DNA from: JACOMS01 sp051252005
Lineage (GTDB): Bacteria > Pseudomonadota > Alphaproteobacteria > Caulobacterales > Maricaulaceae
Assembly: GCA_051252005.1 (NCBI GenBank)
Contig: JBPOEZ010000007.1
Location: 1-64,000 of the forward strand
Reading direction: 5' to 3'
DNA length: 64,000 nucleotides
The notes under the pieces are model-generated. The model was given only the letters and a program-made list of their open reading frames with translations, did not search any database and was not told the origin of the DNA. Positions 35,031 through 44,341 of this stretch are shown here, piece by piece (positions within the stretch are counted from its first letter, which is position 1; each line of letters opens with the position of its first letter). The position numbers were made by a program, and so were the translations under genes.

Positions 35031-36632
35031 TCAAAACACTCGCTGACACAATGCATAACTTATACGGTCTGCATTTGCCATGAACGTAAAGGTCGGGTGC
35101 TTAACGGACAATTTCGGCAAAGCCGCCCCATCAACAACGTAAACGCCGGGCGCTCCGCGAAGCTCTCCCAGCGGCGTTGTTGTTAAAATTTTATCATTTG
35201 GGGCGTCTGTCATCGGAAGTCCGCCAGCATAATGGCCATCTGACCCTAAATTTGCGCGGCGAATAGAGCCTGGAAGCGGAACAACGCCCAGCTTCTTCAT
35301 TTGGCGCTTAAGTTCTTTGGTCACACCCTTAAAGATCGGATCAAAACTTTCACGGTATTTCCCGATCAAGTCAGTTTTGCCGTCCCTTTGCACAGTCATT
35401 GTGCAGTCCGCATGGTCGCTGGAGACATAGCCATTCGCCACAATCATGGCCGGTGCGAGCGCGCGAGTCAGCCCAATTGAGCCCGGTGTCGTAAGCGGCA
35501 TGTTTGAAATCAAGTCTGACATCAAAAGCCCTTCGGACGGGAACATCACGCCAAAAGCGCGCTGATCCATATCATCGCTAAGCTTAACCTCATACGCTAA
35601 GTGCCCTAGTGCAAAACCTGATTTTGCTGATCGCTCGCCCACGCGCCGCCAATAAAGCCCTGCCATCGCATAGGCCGGATGCGTGCAAATGGGCTGAGGC
35701 ACATCATACCGTTCCATCATCATCAAGGCGAGACGTGTACTCGCTAGCGTTCCTGCAGCCAAAATCAAAGTAGAGGTCTGCCACTCTGTCGCCGCAGACT
35801 TTTTCGACAGATCGGAACACATGACTCTATATATGGGCTTATCAGGGTCAGTTCTGTCCGCAGTAATGCGATCGACATAGCAATCAGTACGCAATGTAAA
35901 GTTTGGATGCTTGCTCAGCGCCTCGAGCTCTTGCGCGGCAGAGTAGATAGACTGGCGAGAACAGCTCCAAAGGCAATTATTAGACAGGTTACACGCAAGG
36001 CGTTTGCCTTTATTCTTCGTAATAACGGCATTTCGTGTGCGCCCAAGACGAAAGGTTGGACGGCCCGGTTTGTGACGCCCCAAAATGCCGCCCAGTGTGG
36101 GATGCAGCTCTATCGGGTCATCCAAGGTAACCCGGTGCCCAAGGAGTTCCGAAATATCATCATCTTTTACACCGGAAATCCCGATACGCTCAGAGACTCT
36201 GGCATAGGACGGGGCCAAATCGCCCGCAGAGATCGGCGTGTCCGCCAGATCATCATCATCATAGCAAAAAGCGCCCGCCCCCCACATTTGGGTGAGGCCG
36301 CCCGCAACCAAAGAACCAGTCGGCGAAATATCCGTGGCTGACATTTTATTCTGATCGGTAAAGCCTTTCTGAATGAACCGCAGTGCAGGCACTTTCATTT
36401 TTGGCGTCTCAGACGCATTAGCGCCAATCCCGCCAAAATCTTCTCCGAGGAATGTTTTCCATTGCTCATCATCGCCAAAACGTCGGTCGTGAAAACTGTC
36501 CGTATCGGCGGCGGGATTCAAATTTGATGGTCCTGGCGCGAGCATCGTGACAGAGACCCCTTTGTTCACAAGCGGCCACGCGGCTGAAACTGCGGAAGCA
36601 CCCGCGCCAATGATAATCACATTTTCTGACAT
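35031..36632 (-). CDS. GMC-type FAD-dependent oxidoreductase
   Basis: 533 residues. N-terminal FAD-binding VIIIGAGASAVSAAWPLV, a GGLTQMWGAGA segment resembling the GMC second signature, TLILAAGTLASTRLAL, and the C-terminal GVYVVDGAALPKLSVKHPTFTFMANADRIS characteristic of GMC enzymes. Substrate unknown. Its location among sugar genes suggests oxidation of a sugar or lipid-linked sugar alcohol. Starts four bases after the stop of a 135-residue unknown gene. Confidence 0.8.
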   Translation of the reverse strand: MSENVIIIGAGASAVSAAWPLVNKGVSVTMLAPGPSNLNPAADTDSFHDRRFGDDEQWKTFLGEDFGGIGANASETPKMKVPALRFIQKGFTDQNKMSATDISPTGSLVAGGLTQMWGAGAFCYDDDDLADTPISAGDLAPSYARVSERIGISGVKDDDISELLGHRVTLDDPIELHPTLGGILGRHKPGRPTFRLGRTRNAVITKNKGKRLACNLSNNCLWSCSRQSIYSAAQELEALSKHPNFTLRTDCYVDRITADRTDPDKPIYRVMCSDLSKKSAATEWQTSTLILAAGTLASTRLALMMMERYDVPQPICTHPAYAMAGLYWRRVGERSAKSGFALGHLAYEVKLSDDMDQRAFGVMFPSEGLLMSDLISNMPLTTPGSIGLTRALAPAMIVANGYVSSDHADCTMTVQRDGKTDLIGKYRESFDPIFKGVTKELKRQMKKLGVVPLPGSIRRANLGSDGHYAGGLPMTDAPNDKILTTTPLGELRGAPGVYVVDGAALPKLSVKHPTFTFMANADRISYALCQRVF

Positions 36633-36636
36633 TATG

Positions 36637-37044
36637 TTACCTATCAGCCTTGGCTAGCATTGAAAAAATCATCCGAACCGGCAATAAAAAGGCCTCTAAA
36701 GCCAAACGCCAAAATAGCTTAAACAGCGCGCCAAATTTTGACCCTTCAGCGTTACAATATTTACCGACATAGGCCGGATCCGTCTCGGCCATAAAACAAG
36801 CAATTCGTATCGCCTCATTACGCGCTATTTGGGCTTTCGATTTCGGCTTGGTTAATTCCAAAAATACTATGAAAGACGGAAAGGTTTTAAAAAAATTCGG
36901 CAAGGATAAATCGCTGCTATGGCCTGTTTTCACAAGAGCTAAAACGTACCGATCTAAAACGCGTTCGTCAGGATTTTCACCAACGACATACCGTAAAAGC
37001 GCGCGGGCGGTTTGCGCAAGTTTATTTGGCGCGATCTCTGTCAT
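36637..37044 (-). CDS. Unknown protein in the polysaccharide operon
   Basis: 135 residues, largely helical, with a hydrophobic C-terminal segment (LFKLFWRLALEAFLLPVRMIFSML). The ATG overlaps the stop of the upstream GNAT gene (ATGA), and the GMC oxidoreductase follows four bases later. Tight coupling with the GMC gene suggests a partner or small subunit, as seen for some GMC dehydrogenases; no sequence family is recognised. Confidence 0.6.
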   Translation of the reverse strand: MTEIAPNKLAQTARALLRYVVGENPDERVLDRYVLALVKTGHSSDLSLPNFFKTFPSFIVFLELTKPKSKAQIARNEAIRIACFMAETDPAYVGKYCNAEGSKFGALFKLFWRLALEAFLLPVRMIFSMLAKADR

Positions 37045-37667
37045 ACTGGGCTCCGTAGATTCTCAGCCAGCTTATAATACACAGCGAGTTCTTTCCCATT
37101 GCTTTCATGAGAGCCTAGCAGAGAAAAATCGTTCTTGAGGTAGAACGCCAAAGCTTTGTTTGTCGGCGCATTATCAGTCCGCACTATAAGGCCTTCGCAC
37201 CCTTTATTCCTCGCTATATACTCGATCATGCGGGTTATTTTACTTCCAAGGCCCTGCCCGATACCGGCAGGAGCAATGAAAATTTGCAGAAGCTCTGGAG
37301 ACTTTGGGTCATACAGCGGTTCGAGATCACCGACCTCTGGAATGGACGTTGATGGCTTTGAAATTTTGCGGAAAATTTTTCGCCAAATGGTCCAGCTAAA
37401 AGCAAGCCGAGGCGCGTAGCGCCAAAGCCGCCCCTTTACTGCTCGGCCGCCAATCGTTTGCGGACTCAGGCTCAAAGTTGCAGCGCCAGCAACGCCGCCA
37501 TCTTTAAGGACAAGAACAAGCGCGTCAATATCAGACTCGGCGACCCACTTATAATAGGCACGCAGCCCCAACGTGCCAAAAGCGCATATCAAAGATTGTG
37601 GGAGCTGGGCCTTATGCAAGACGGCAATCTCTTTTGCATGTCGAGAGTCGAGAGCACCAGAATTCAT
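37041..37667 (-). CDS. GNAT-family acetyltransferase
   Basis: 208 residues from the ATG at 37667; the frame is open to 37775 and the start is uncertain. Acetyl-CoA fold: GGVAGAATLSL, then IFIAPAGIGQGLGSKITRMIEYIARNKGCEGLIVRTDNAPTNKALAFYLKNDF (motifs A and B). First gene of the minus-strand polysaccharide operon. It could supply the acetyltransferase step that the WbpA/B/E enzymes need, but it is not of the left-handed-helix WbpD type. Confidence 0.75.
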   Translation of the reverse strand: MNSGALDSRHAKEIAVLHKAQLPQSLICAFGTLGLRAYYKWVAESDIDALVLVLKDGGVAGAATLSLSPQTIGGRAVKGRLWRYAPRLAFSWTIWRKIFRKISKPSTSIPEVGDLEPLYDPKSPELLQIFIAPAGIGQGLGSKITRMIEYIARNKGCEGLIVRTDNAPTNKALAFYLKNDFSLLGSHESNGKELAVYYKLAENLRSPV

Positions 37668-37923
37668 GCTCTCAAACAAAGTCTCTGCTGATGTCGCAAT
37701 AAAAAGCACAGCCCGAACCTTATAAGTGATGAAGCTGCGATTTACAGACAGGCACCAGCCAATGCAACCCACCATGTAATTTCAAAAGAAATATCACTGC
37801 AAATATGCCGGAAAAAACAAAATCGAGCCATCTCATCACTTGTGATTTGCTTCAAGGGTCACTATTAGCCTCCGTGAAAATCGGATTTTTCGATTGGCGC
37901 GAACCGACAAAGGAATGTTTCCC

Positions 37924-38877
37924 ATGAAAATAGCTCTCATAGGGTGTGGCCACTGGGGCAAGAACCTTGCAAGAAATTTTGCGCAGCAAAACGTACTCGG
38001 TGCAATCGTCGACCCCTTCAAAGAAGGTGCAACAATAAACTTTGCCGACCAAGATATTCCTCTCCGTACTTTAGAAGAGGTTTTAGCTGACGATACGATT
38101 GAAGCCATCGCCGTTTCCACGCCAGCCGAAACTCACAAAGATATTACACTGGCCGCCATTGCCGCAGGTAAGCATGTCTACGTTGAGAAACCTTTAGCCC
38201 TCACAGTGACCGACGGCGAAGCCATTGTTGAAGCGGCGAACAAAAAGGGCGTCATTTTGATGGTCGGGCACTTGTTGCAATATCATCCAGTATTTGCACA
38301 TCTTCGCGAGCTTGTCCTTGCCGGTGAATTCGGGAAAATCCGATACGCCTACTCTCACCGCCTGAGCATGGGTATATTTAGAACACAAGAGGATGTGTTC
38401 TGGTCACTCGCCCCGCATGATATCTCAATGTTTGTGGCATTGTTTGGCGAAGAGCCTACTGAAGTTCGCGGGAGCGGCCTCGATTTCATTACAGACGGCA
38501 TCGCCGACGAAGCCCGCCTTGATATGGTCTTTTCTGGTGGCCGGCGCGCACATATTTTCGTCTCATGGCTCCACCCTGTCAAAGAACAGAAGTTAGTTAT
38601 CGTCGCCGAAGACGCCATGGTTGTTTTTGATGACACTAAGCCTTGGGCTGAAAAACTAGCCGTTTATAAGCACCGTGTTGAAATGGCCGCGCGCGGCCCT
38701 ATCCCTGTAAAAGCTGATGTCGAATATATTGATGTCCCGCAAGGCGAACCTCTCGGTTCCGAATGCGCGCATTTTATTGAGTGTTGCAAAACAGGCAAAA
38801 AACCCTATACGGACGGCGAAGAAGCCCTGAGAGTATTGCGGGTGCTAGAATTACCAACAACCCTACCTATAGCCTAA
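37924..38877 (+). CDS. wbpB: Gfo/Idh/MocA oxidoreductase, WbpB/WlbA-like
   Basis: 317 residues. N-terminal Rossmann GCGHWGKNLARNF, the family motif VEKPLALTVTDGEAIVEAA, and LGSECAHFIECCKTGKKPYTDGEEALRVLRVLE at the C-terminus, typical of the WlbA/WbpB group. These oxidise the 3-position of UDP-GlcNAc-uronic acid. Chosen start 37924 has AAAGGA upstream. First of three linked genes (B, E, A) transcribed divergently from the GNAT-GMC operon. Symbol by similarity of the set. Confidence 0.82.
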   Translation: MKIALIGCGHWGKNLARNFAQQNVLGAIVDPFKEGATINFADQDIPLRTLEEVLADDTIEAIAVSTPAETHKDITLAAIAAGKHVYVEKPLALTVTDGEAIVEAANKKGVILMVGHLLQYHPVFAHLRELVLAGEFGKIRYAYSHRLSMGIFRTQEDVFWSLAPHDISMFVALFGEEPTEVRGSGLDFITDGIADEARLDMVFSGGRRAHIFVSWLHPVKEQKLVIVAEDAMVVFDDTKPWAEKLAVYKHRVEMAARGPIPVKADVEYIDVPQGEPLGSECAHFIECCKTGKKPYTDGEEALRVLRVLELPTTLPIA

Positions 38878-38894
38878 CCTCAAAAGGAGCTGAT

Positions 38895-40016
38895 GTGTCC
38901 ATAGCCTTTATCGACCTACAAGCGCAGCGCGCACGCATTTCGGATAAAATTGAAAGCCGCATTGCATCGGTTTTAAATCACGGCGCCTACATTATGGGCC
39001 CAGAAGTCAAAGAGCTTCAAGTCAAGCTTGCTGAGTTCGGACAAGCCAAACGCGCCATCGGTTGCGGCAACGGCACAGACGCAATCTTGCTTCCTCTCAT
39101 GGCTTGGAATATCGGCCCCGGCGACGCAGTCTTCTGCCCGTCCTTTACGTTTGCAGCGACAGCTGAAGTTATCGCGCTTCGCGGCGCAACACCGGTCTTT
39201 ATCGACATTGACCGCGCAACCTACAATATTTGCCCGAAATCACTTGAGCGCGCAATCGCCCAAGTTAAATCCCGGGGCGACCTCACACCAAAGGCGATTA
39301 TCGCCGTTGACCTATTTGGCCAGCCTGCTGACTATCCGGCTCTTTCAGAAATTGCTAAAAAGCACGACCTCAAACTTATCGCCGATAGCGCCCAAGGTTT
39401 TGGCTGTACACTAAACGGTAAGCACCCGCTTCATTGGGCAGACGTCACAACAACCAGCTTCTTCCCGGCTAAGCCTCTTGGCTGTTACGGCGACGGCGGC
39501 GCGGTTCTTACTGACGACGACGCTTTGGCTGACCTTATTCACTCTTTGCAAGTTCACGGTAAAGGCACGGACAAATACGACAATGTCAACATTGGCGTAA
39601 ACTCCCGTCTTGACACACTTCAAGCGGCAATCCTGCTTGAAAAGCTAGCCATTTTTGAAGACGAAATTGAAAAGCGTAACGCCGTAGCGGCCACTTACTC
39701 TGAACGTCTTAAAGACCACGTCATTTCCGTTCCGGCGATGATTGAAGGCGGCATTTCAACGTGGGCGCAATACACAATCGAAGTCGAAGACCGCGACGCC
39801 TTTCAGGCAGCCTGTAAAGCCAAGGGCGTTCCAACGGCGTCTTATTATCCGAAACCTGTCCACCGCCAATCAGCTTACGCTGACTTCCCTGTTGAAGGAA
39901 ATGGTCTCGCGCATACAGACGGATGTATGGACAAAGTCATCAGTTTACCAATGCACCCTTATTTGGATGCACAAACACAGAATGTTATTATCGAAGCGGT
40001 TATTGAAGCCGCTTAA
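38895..40016 (+). CDS. wbpE: DegT/DnrJ/EryC1 aminotransferase, WbpE/WlbC-like
   Basis: 373 residues. FIDLQAQRARISDKIESRI at the N-terminus, GCGNGTDAILLPL, and PLP Lys in SFFPAKPLGCYGDGGAV identify the WbpE/WlbC-type UDP-3-keto-GlcNAcA aminotransferase. The real start is the GTG at 38895: it has AAGGAG just ahead and gives the expected N-terminus; an in-frame ATG at 38781 lies inside the preceding gene. Couples with the WbpB-like reductase in forming the 3-amino group. Confidence 0.85.
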   Translation: MSIAFIDLQAQRARISDKIESRIASVLNHGAYIMGPEVKELQVKLAEFGQAKRAIGCGNGTDAILLPLMAWNIGPGDAVFCPSFTFAATAEVIALRGATPVFIDIDRATYNICPKSLERAIAQVKSRGDLTPKAIIAVDLFGQPADYPALSEIAKKHDLKLIADSAQGFGCTLNGKHPLHWADVTTTSFFPAKPLGCYGDGGAVLTDDDALADLIHSLQVHGKGTDKYDNVNIGVNSRLDTLQAAILLEKLAIFEDEIEKRNAVAATYSERLKDHVISVPAMIEGGISTWAQYTIEVEDRDAFQAACKAKGVPTASYYPKPVHRQSAYADFPVEGNGLAHTDGCMDKVISLPMHPYLDAQTQNVIIEAVIEAA

Positions 40017-40063
40017 CGGCTTCCCGCACATAATCAATCTTTTACGGAACAGGGGTGTTTTCC

Positions 40064-41389
40064 ATGCATAAAGAATTTTTGAAAAAAGCCGAAGACGGCA
40101 CGCTCGTCATTGGCGTTTTAGGGCTCGGCTATGTTGGTCTGCCGCTGGCTGAGGCTTACGCTCGGAAAAACATAAAAGTCATTGGCTATGATGTTAATAA
40201 AGCCCGAGTCGCTGAACTTGCATCCGGCGTTTCCGGCATGAACCACATTGAAGATAGCCGCGTTGCAAACATCATCAAAGACGGACTTTTTGTTCCGACA
40301 GCCGATCCATCTGATTTGGCCGAAGCTGACGCGCTTTTAATCTGCGTTCCGACACCGCTTGATGAATATCATCACCCTGATCTGTCTTATGTTGAGAGCA
40401 CATGTCACACAATCAAGAAGCATTTGCGACCGGGCCACTTGGTTGTTCTCGAATCAACAACATATCCTGGATCTACTACTGGCATCATGCAGCCAATCCT
40501 CGAAGAGAGTGGATTACTGGCGGGTAAAGATTTCGCTCTAGCCTATTCTCCTGAGCGCGAAGATCCAGGCAATGCCAATTACGAAACTTCCACAATTCCA
40601 AAACTTGTCGGCGCAGACACGGAAGACGAACGCGCTATGGCGCTTGCGGCCTATGATCCGATTGTCACAACTGTCAGCGTACCAAACATTCGTACCGCAG
40701 AAGCGGCTAAACTCACGGAAAACATCTTCCGCTGGGTTAACATCGCTATGGTGAATGAGCTTAAGACTATTTACGATAAAATGGGCATTGATGTGTGGGA
40801 CGTTATCGACGCCGCCGCAACGAAGCCTTTTGGCTTTATGCCGTTCTACCCTGGCCCCGGCGTTGGCGGTCACTGTATCCGCGTTGACCCCTATTACCTC
40901 ACATGGAAAGCTCGTGAATTTGGCGTATCCACACGCTTCATCGAGCTTGCCGGCGAGATCAATATCAACATGCCACGTCAAGTCATCGACTCGACCATGC
41001 GTGAGCTTAACCTTCGCCTGAAGAAAGCTTTGGCTAACTCCAAAGTCCTCCTCGTCGGTCTCGCCTATAAGCGCGACATTGGCGATATGCGCGAAAGCCC
41101 ATCTTTGGAGCTTTTCGAGCTTCTTAAAGAGCACGGCGCGGATGTTGATTATTTTGACCCGTTCATTCCTGAAATCCCAATGACGCGCGATTACCCCGCT
41201 TTTGCCGGTCTTAAGTCTTTTGAATGGTCAGAAGAAAAACTAGCAGACTATGACGTAGCTTTGATCGCGACTGATCACACGGACGTTGATTACAAAATGC
41301 TTGTCGAAAAAGTCGGCATGGTTGTCGATACACGCAATGTAACAAAGACGTTGCCGCAAGACCTTATAGACCGCGTCGTCAAACTATAA
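40064..41389 (+). CDS. wbpA: UDP-N-acetylglucosamine 6-dehydrogenase, WbpA-like
   Basis: 441 residues. NAD-binding VIGVLGLGYVGLPLAEAYARK, the family block YSPEREDPGN, catalytic Cys in GPGVGGHCIRVDPYYLTWKA, and LLVGLAYKRDIGDMRESPSLELF. The SPEREDPGN and GHC context match WbpA (UDP-GlcNAc dehydrogenase) rather than UDP-glucose dehydrogenase. It makes UDP-GlcNAcA, substrate of the two genes upstream. ATG at 40064 has AGGGG eight bases ahead. Its stop overlaps the convergent permease gene. Confidence 0.88.
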   Translation: MHKEFLKKAEDGTLVIGVLGLGYVGLPLAEAYARKNIKVIGYDVNKARVAELASGVSGMNHIEDSRVANIIKDGLFVPTADPSDLAEADALLICVPTPLDEYHHPDLSYVESTCHTIKKHLRPGHLVVLESTTYPGSTTGIMQPILEESGLLAGKDFALAYSPEREDPGNANYETSTIPKLVGADTEDERAMALAAYDPIVTTVSVPNIRTAEAAKLTENIFRWVNIAMVNELKTIYDKMGIDVWDVIDAAATKPFGFMPFYPGPGVGGHCIRVDPYYLTWKAREFGVSTRFIELAGEININMPRQVIDSTMRELNLRLKKALANSKVLLVGLAYKRDIGDMRESPSLELFELLKEHGADVDYFDPFIPEIPMTRDYPAFAGLKSFEWSEEKLADYDVALIATDHTDVDYKMLVEKVGMVVDTRNVTKTLPQDLIDRVVKL

Positions 41390-42151
41390 AACTAAATGCG
41401 CCCATCGCCATACTAGGCGGAGGGCAACGAAAACAATTAGCCCGCCTGTTAGCCGCTTTAGAAGCGCATCTGACAGGCGGGTTATGCCTATGTGGTTTCC
41501 GATAAGTCCGCCGATAATCACCGCCGGAAGCATCGGCCAATAGGCCAGCGTCTGATCAATAATCGACAGATCACCCAGCTTTATCATCTGTCCCCAAATC
41601 CCCGATATAGAATTAACCAGAATAAACAGGCTACACGCCGCTGCGATATGTTTTGCGCTGCCCCACCGCATAAAATGTAACACTGGCGCGAGAAATATCC
41701 CGCCGCCAATACCGACTAGCCCCGCGTAAAAGCCAATCCCGCCGCCAATTAACGGGCTTAGCCACACGGCGCGCTTTTTGGATGTCGCCGCTATGTCTGG
41801 TGTTTGGCGGTTAAGTAAAAGCCTCGTTCCCGCAAACAATAAGGCCGCCCATAAAAGCCCAATAAACAACGTCTCAGAAATATGTAACCTCCCGCCAAGC
41901 CAAGCGGCAGGGACGGAGACAATAATCATCGGCCATATTTTCTTAATGTCTACCAACCCCACACGGCGATAACGCCAGACATTGCTGCTCACCACGAGAA
42001 TATTGCAGGTCAAGGCCAGCACAGGGACAAGGCGGTAATCTATCCCAGAGATAACGAGCAAAGCGGTGTAGGTCGAGCCACCACCAAAACCTACACTGGC
42101 GTAAAGAAGCGCCGTTAAAAAAAACAGCGCGGCCAGAAGCGCGATTTTCAT
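41384..42151 (-). CDS. TauE/SafE-family sulfite exporter-type permease
   Basis: 255 residues, about eight helices in two repeats: ALLYASVGFGGGSTYTALLV in the first half and GIGFYAGLVGIGGGIFLAPVLHF in the second, the paired glycine-rich motif of this family. It exports small sulfonated or sulfur anions; the substrate is not evident. ATG at 42151 fits the helix-1 start. It follows moeA by ten bases and convergently overlaps the end of the WbpA-like gene by six bases. Confidence 0.88.
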   Translation of the reverse strand: MKIALLAALFFLTALLYASVGFGGGSTYTALLVISGIDYRLVPVLALTCNILVVSSNVWRYRRVGLVDIKKIWPMIIVSVPAAWLGGRLHISETLFIGLLWAALLFAGTRLLLNRQTPDIAATSKKRAVWLSPLIGGGIGFYAGLVGIGGGIFLAPVLHFMRWGSAKHIAAACSLFILVNSISGIWGQMIKLGDLSIIDQTLAYWPMLPAVIIGGLIGNHIGITRLSDALLKRLTGGLIVFVALRLVWRWAHLVL

Positions 42152-42161
42152 AGTATACCAC

Positions 42162-43361
42162 TCATAAAATATCTGGGCCGTTGCCGAGCGGCATAACCTC
42201 AATAAAATCGCCTATGTCCCACGGCCCGCCCAGCGGCCGCAATTTGATGAACGCATTGGCCTTTGCAAAGGGGGTGATTAAAGAACTGTCTTGGCGCGGG
42301 AATGGCATGACAGTAAGTTGGCCCCCTTCGGATAATGAAATCCGCGCGCGCTGATAGGATTCTCTTGGCCCATTTTCAGAAATAACGGCTTCGAGTTTCG
42401 CCTTGGGCAAGGGCTGTTTTTGAGCGCGTCCGAGAAGTGGCTTTAGAAATAAATAAGCGCAGACAATAGCCGAAGCCGGGTTTCCAGGAAGCCCTAACAC
42501 GCATTGCGCCTCTTTCTTAGCAAACCAAGTTGGCTTACCGGGACGCACAGCAATTTTTTTGAAAAGCGTTTCATATCCCGCATCGCCAAAGGCCTGCTTC
42601 ATGAAATCATAATCGCCCACAGATGCTCCGCCGACGGGCACAATTATATCTGCGTCTTTAGCTTTGGCGATTAGCCCCGCTATGCTTTCCAAGCTATCTC
42701 CGGCGATACCAAGGTCAACAGGAACCCCGCCCCATCCCTTAATCAGGGCGCTAAGCGCCGCCATGTTGGAGTTGACAATTTGTCCCGATTTAAGCGCACT
42801 TCCGGCAGGCCTGAGTTCATCGCCGCTCGCAAGGATTGCGACGCGGGGCCTGCGGAAAATAGGCAGCTTTGCATGATTACCCGCTGCGGCAAGGGCAATA
42901 TAGGCCGGACTTATCACCTCACCTTTGGCGATAAGCATATCGCCTTCCGCAAAATCAATCCCCGCCTTACGAATATGACGCGGCGCTTCGGAAGTTTTAT
43001 TAATGAGAATGACATCGTCCGTGCGGGTTACATTTTCCTGCATGATCACATGGTCTGCGCCGTCCGGCATAGGGCTGCCTGTGAATAGGCGCACGGCCTC
43101 ACCCGCATTCACTTTGCCCGTAAACGGCGACCCTGCGGGTGCTGCGCCAATGACTTTTAAAACCGCGCCTACTTTTTTAGATTCGTCAAACCTCGCAGCA
43201 TAGCCGTCCATGGCCGACGCATCGAATGGCGGCTGTGTTATCTTCGCCCGAACGTCTTCAGCGCAAACCGCGCCAATAGCGACCATTAAATCCGCCTGTT
43301 CTACGGCCATTTTCGGACGGCTGGCGACCAGAATAGACAAAGCTTCGGAGACAGAAATCAT
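42162..43361 (-). CDS. moeA: Molybdopterin molybdenumtransferase MoeA
   Basis: 399 residues. Domain order of MoeA is visible: ITQPPFDASAMDGYAARF near residue 40-55, the MPDGADHVIMQENV block, VAILASGDEL, IIVPVGGASVGDYDFMKQA, and GLPGNPASAIVCAYLFLKPLL. It inserts molybdate into adenylylated molybdopterin. Divergent from the xdhC-mocA-moaB-moaC run with about 90 bases between. Confidence 0.95.
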   Translation of the reverse strand: MISVSEALSILVASRPKMAVEQADLMVAIGAVCAEDVRAKITQPPFDASAMDGYAARFDESKKVGAVLKVIGAAPAGSPFTGKVNAGEAVRLFTGSPMPDGADHVIMQENVTRTDDVILINKTSEAPRHIRKAGIDFAEGDMLIAKGEVISPAYIALAAAGNHAKLPIFRRPRVAILASGDELRPAGSALKSGQIVNSNMAALSALIKGWGGVPVDLGIAGDSLESIAGLIAKAKDADIIVPVGGASVGDYDFMKQAFGDAGYETLFKKIAVRPGKPTWFAKKEAQCVLGLPGNPASAIVCAYLFLKPLLGRAQKQPLPKAKLEAVISENGPRESYQRARISLSEGGQLTVMPFPRQDSSLITPFAKANAFIKLRPLGGPWDIGDFIEVMPLGNGPDIL

Positions 43362-43453
43362 AAGATCTTTAACACCACGGAATTACGGCCAAAGTCAATC
43401 GGCAAGACTTCAACAAATCTTAGCTCAGTCGCGAATTTGTGCTACAAGGCCCT

Positions 43454-44341
43454 ATGCCTCTCTCCTACCACCACCCGCTTGATGTTATGCGTTTTGCCGC
43501 TACGCAATCAGACGCAGGGCGCGCCGTTGCGTTGATTGTGGCTAAGACGATTACAGGCGGAACTCTGCGGGCGCCCGGGGCGCTGATGTGCGTTTCGGAC
43601 AACGGGGAGAGCGCAGGCTATATGTCCAATGGCTGTGTTGATGCTGATATCATGTCTCAAGCGCGCCAAGCCATAACGGACGGTAAACCTCGCGGCCTTG
43701 TTTACGGCGAAGGTTCGCCTTTCAAAGATATTATTTTGCCGTGCGGCGGCGCGATAGATATATGGATTTGGCCAAGGCCCGACGTCAGAGCTTTGAAGGT
43801 TTGTGTTTCTGAATTAGACGCGCGGCGTTCGCATGAAATAGTTTTTGGGCCCTCAGGCTTTTCTCATCGCTACACCCCTAAACTTCGCTTGCGTATCGCA
43901 GGGCGCGGAGAAGCGGTTCGCGCGCTTGCGGTCCAAGCCATAGGCGCAGGGTTTGAGGTGATCACCCAATCACCTGACGCCGAAATCCTCTCCAGCATTG
44001 ACGGCATTATCTTTGACCACCTCACAGGCCCAACTGCGCCGCCCCCTCGGCCCGATGACCCCTGGACCGCTTTTATCCTCATGTTCCATGACCATGACTG
44101 GGAGCCCGCATTTCTCCTGCAAGCTTTGGAAGGCAATGCGTTCTATATTGGCGCTATGGGGAGTCCGCGTACACAGGCAGCGCGTAAAGAAATGCTACGC
44201 GGGCGCGGCATCACCGCAGAAGAAATAAGACGGATTAAAGGCCCTATTGGCCTCATTCCTTCTATGCGTGATGCTAACCTTTTAGCCTTGTCTACGCTCG
44301 CGGATATTGTGAGAACGGCTCAAGATGAGAAGCGTTTATGA
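43454..44341 (+). CDS. xdhC: XdhC/CoxI-family molybdenum-enzyme maturation protein
   Basis: 295 residues. The N-terminal XdhC_CoxI domain (GAGLRAPGALMCVSDNGESAGYMSNGCVDADI-like region, YGEGSPFKDIILPCGGAIDIWI) and the C-terminal Rossmann XdhC_C domain (FYIGAMGSPRTQAARKEMLRGRG, IKGPIGLIPSMRDANLLALSTLADIV). Such proteins hand sulfurated Mo cofactor to xanthine dehydrogenase/CO dehydrogenase-type enzymes. The ATG at 43454 has AAGG ahead; GTG at 43439 is less likely. Overlaps the next gene by four bases. Confidence 0.85.
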   Translation: MPLSYHHPLDVMRFAATQSDAGRAVALIVAKTITGGTLRAPGALMCVSDNGESAGYMSNGCVDADIMSQARQAITDGKPRGLVYGEGSPFKDIILPCGGAIDIWIWPRPDVRALKVCVSELDARRSHEIVFGPSGFSHRYTPKLRLRIAGRGEAVRALAVQAIGAGFEVITQSPDAEILSSIDGIIFDHLTGPTAPPPRPDDPWTAFILMFHDHDWEPAFLLQALEGNAFYIGAMGSPRTQAARKEMLRGRGITAEEIRRIKGPIGLIPSMRDANLLALSTLADIVRTAQDEKRL

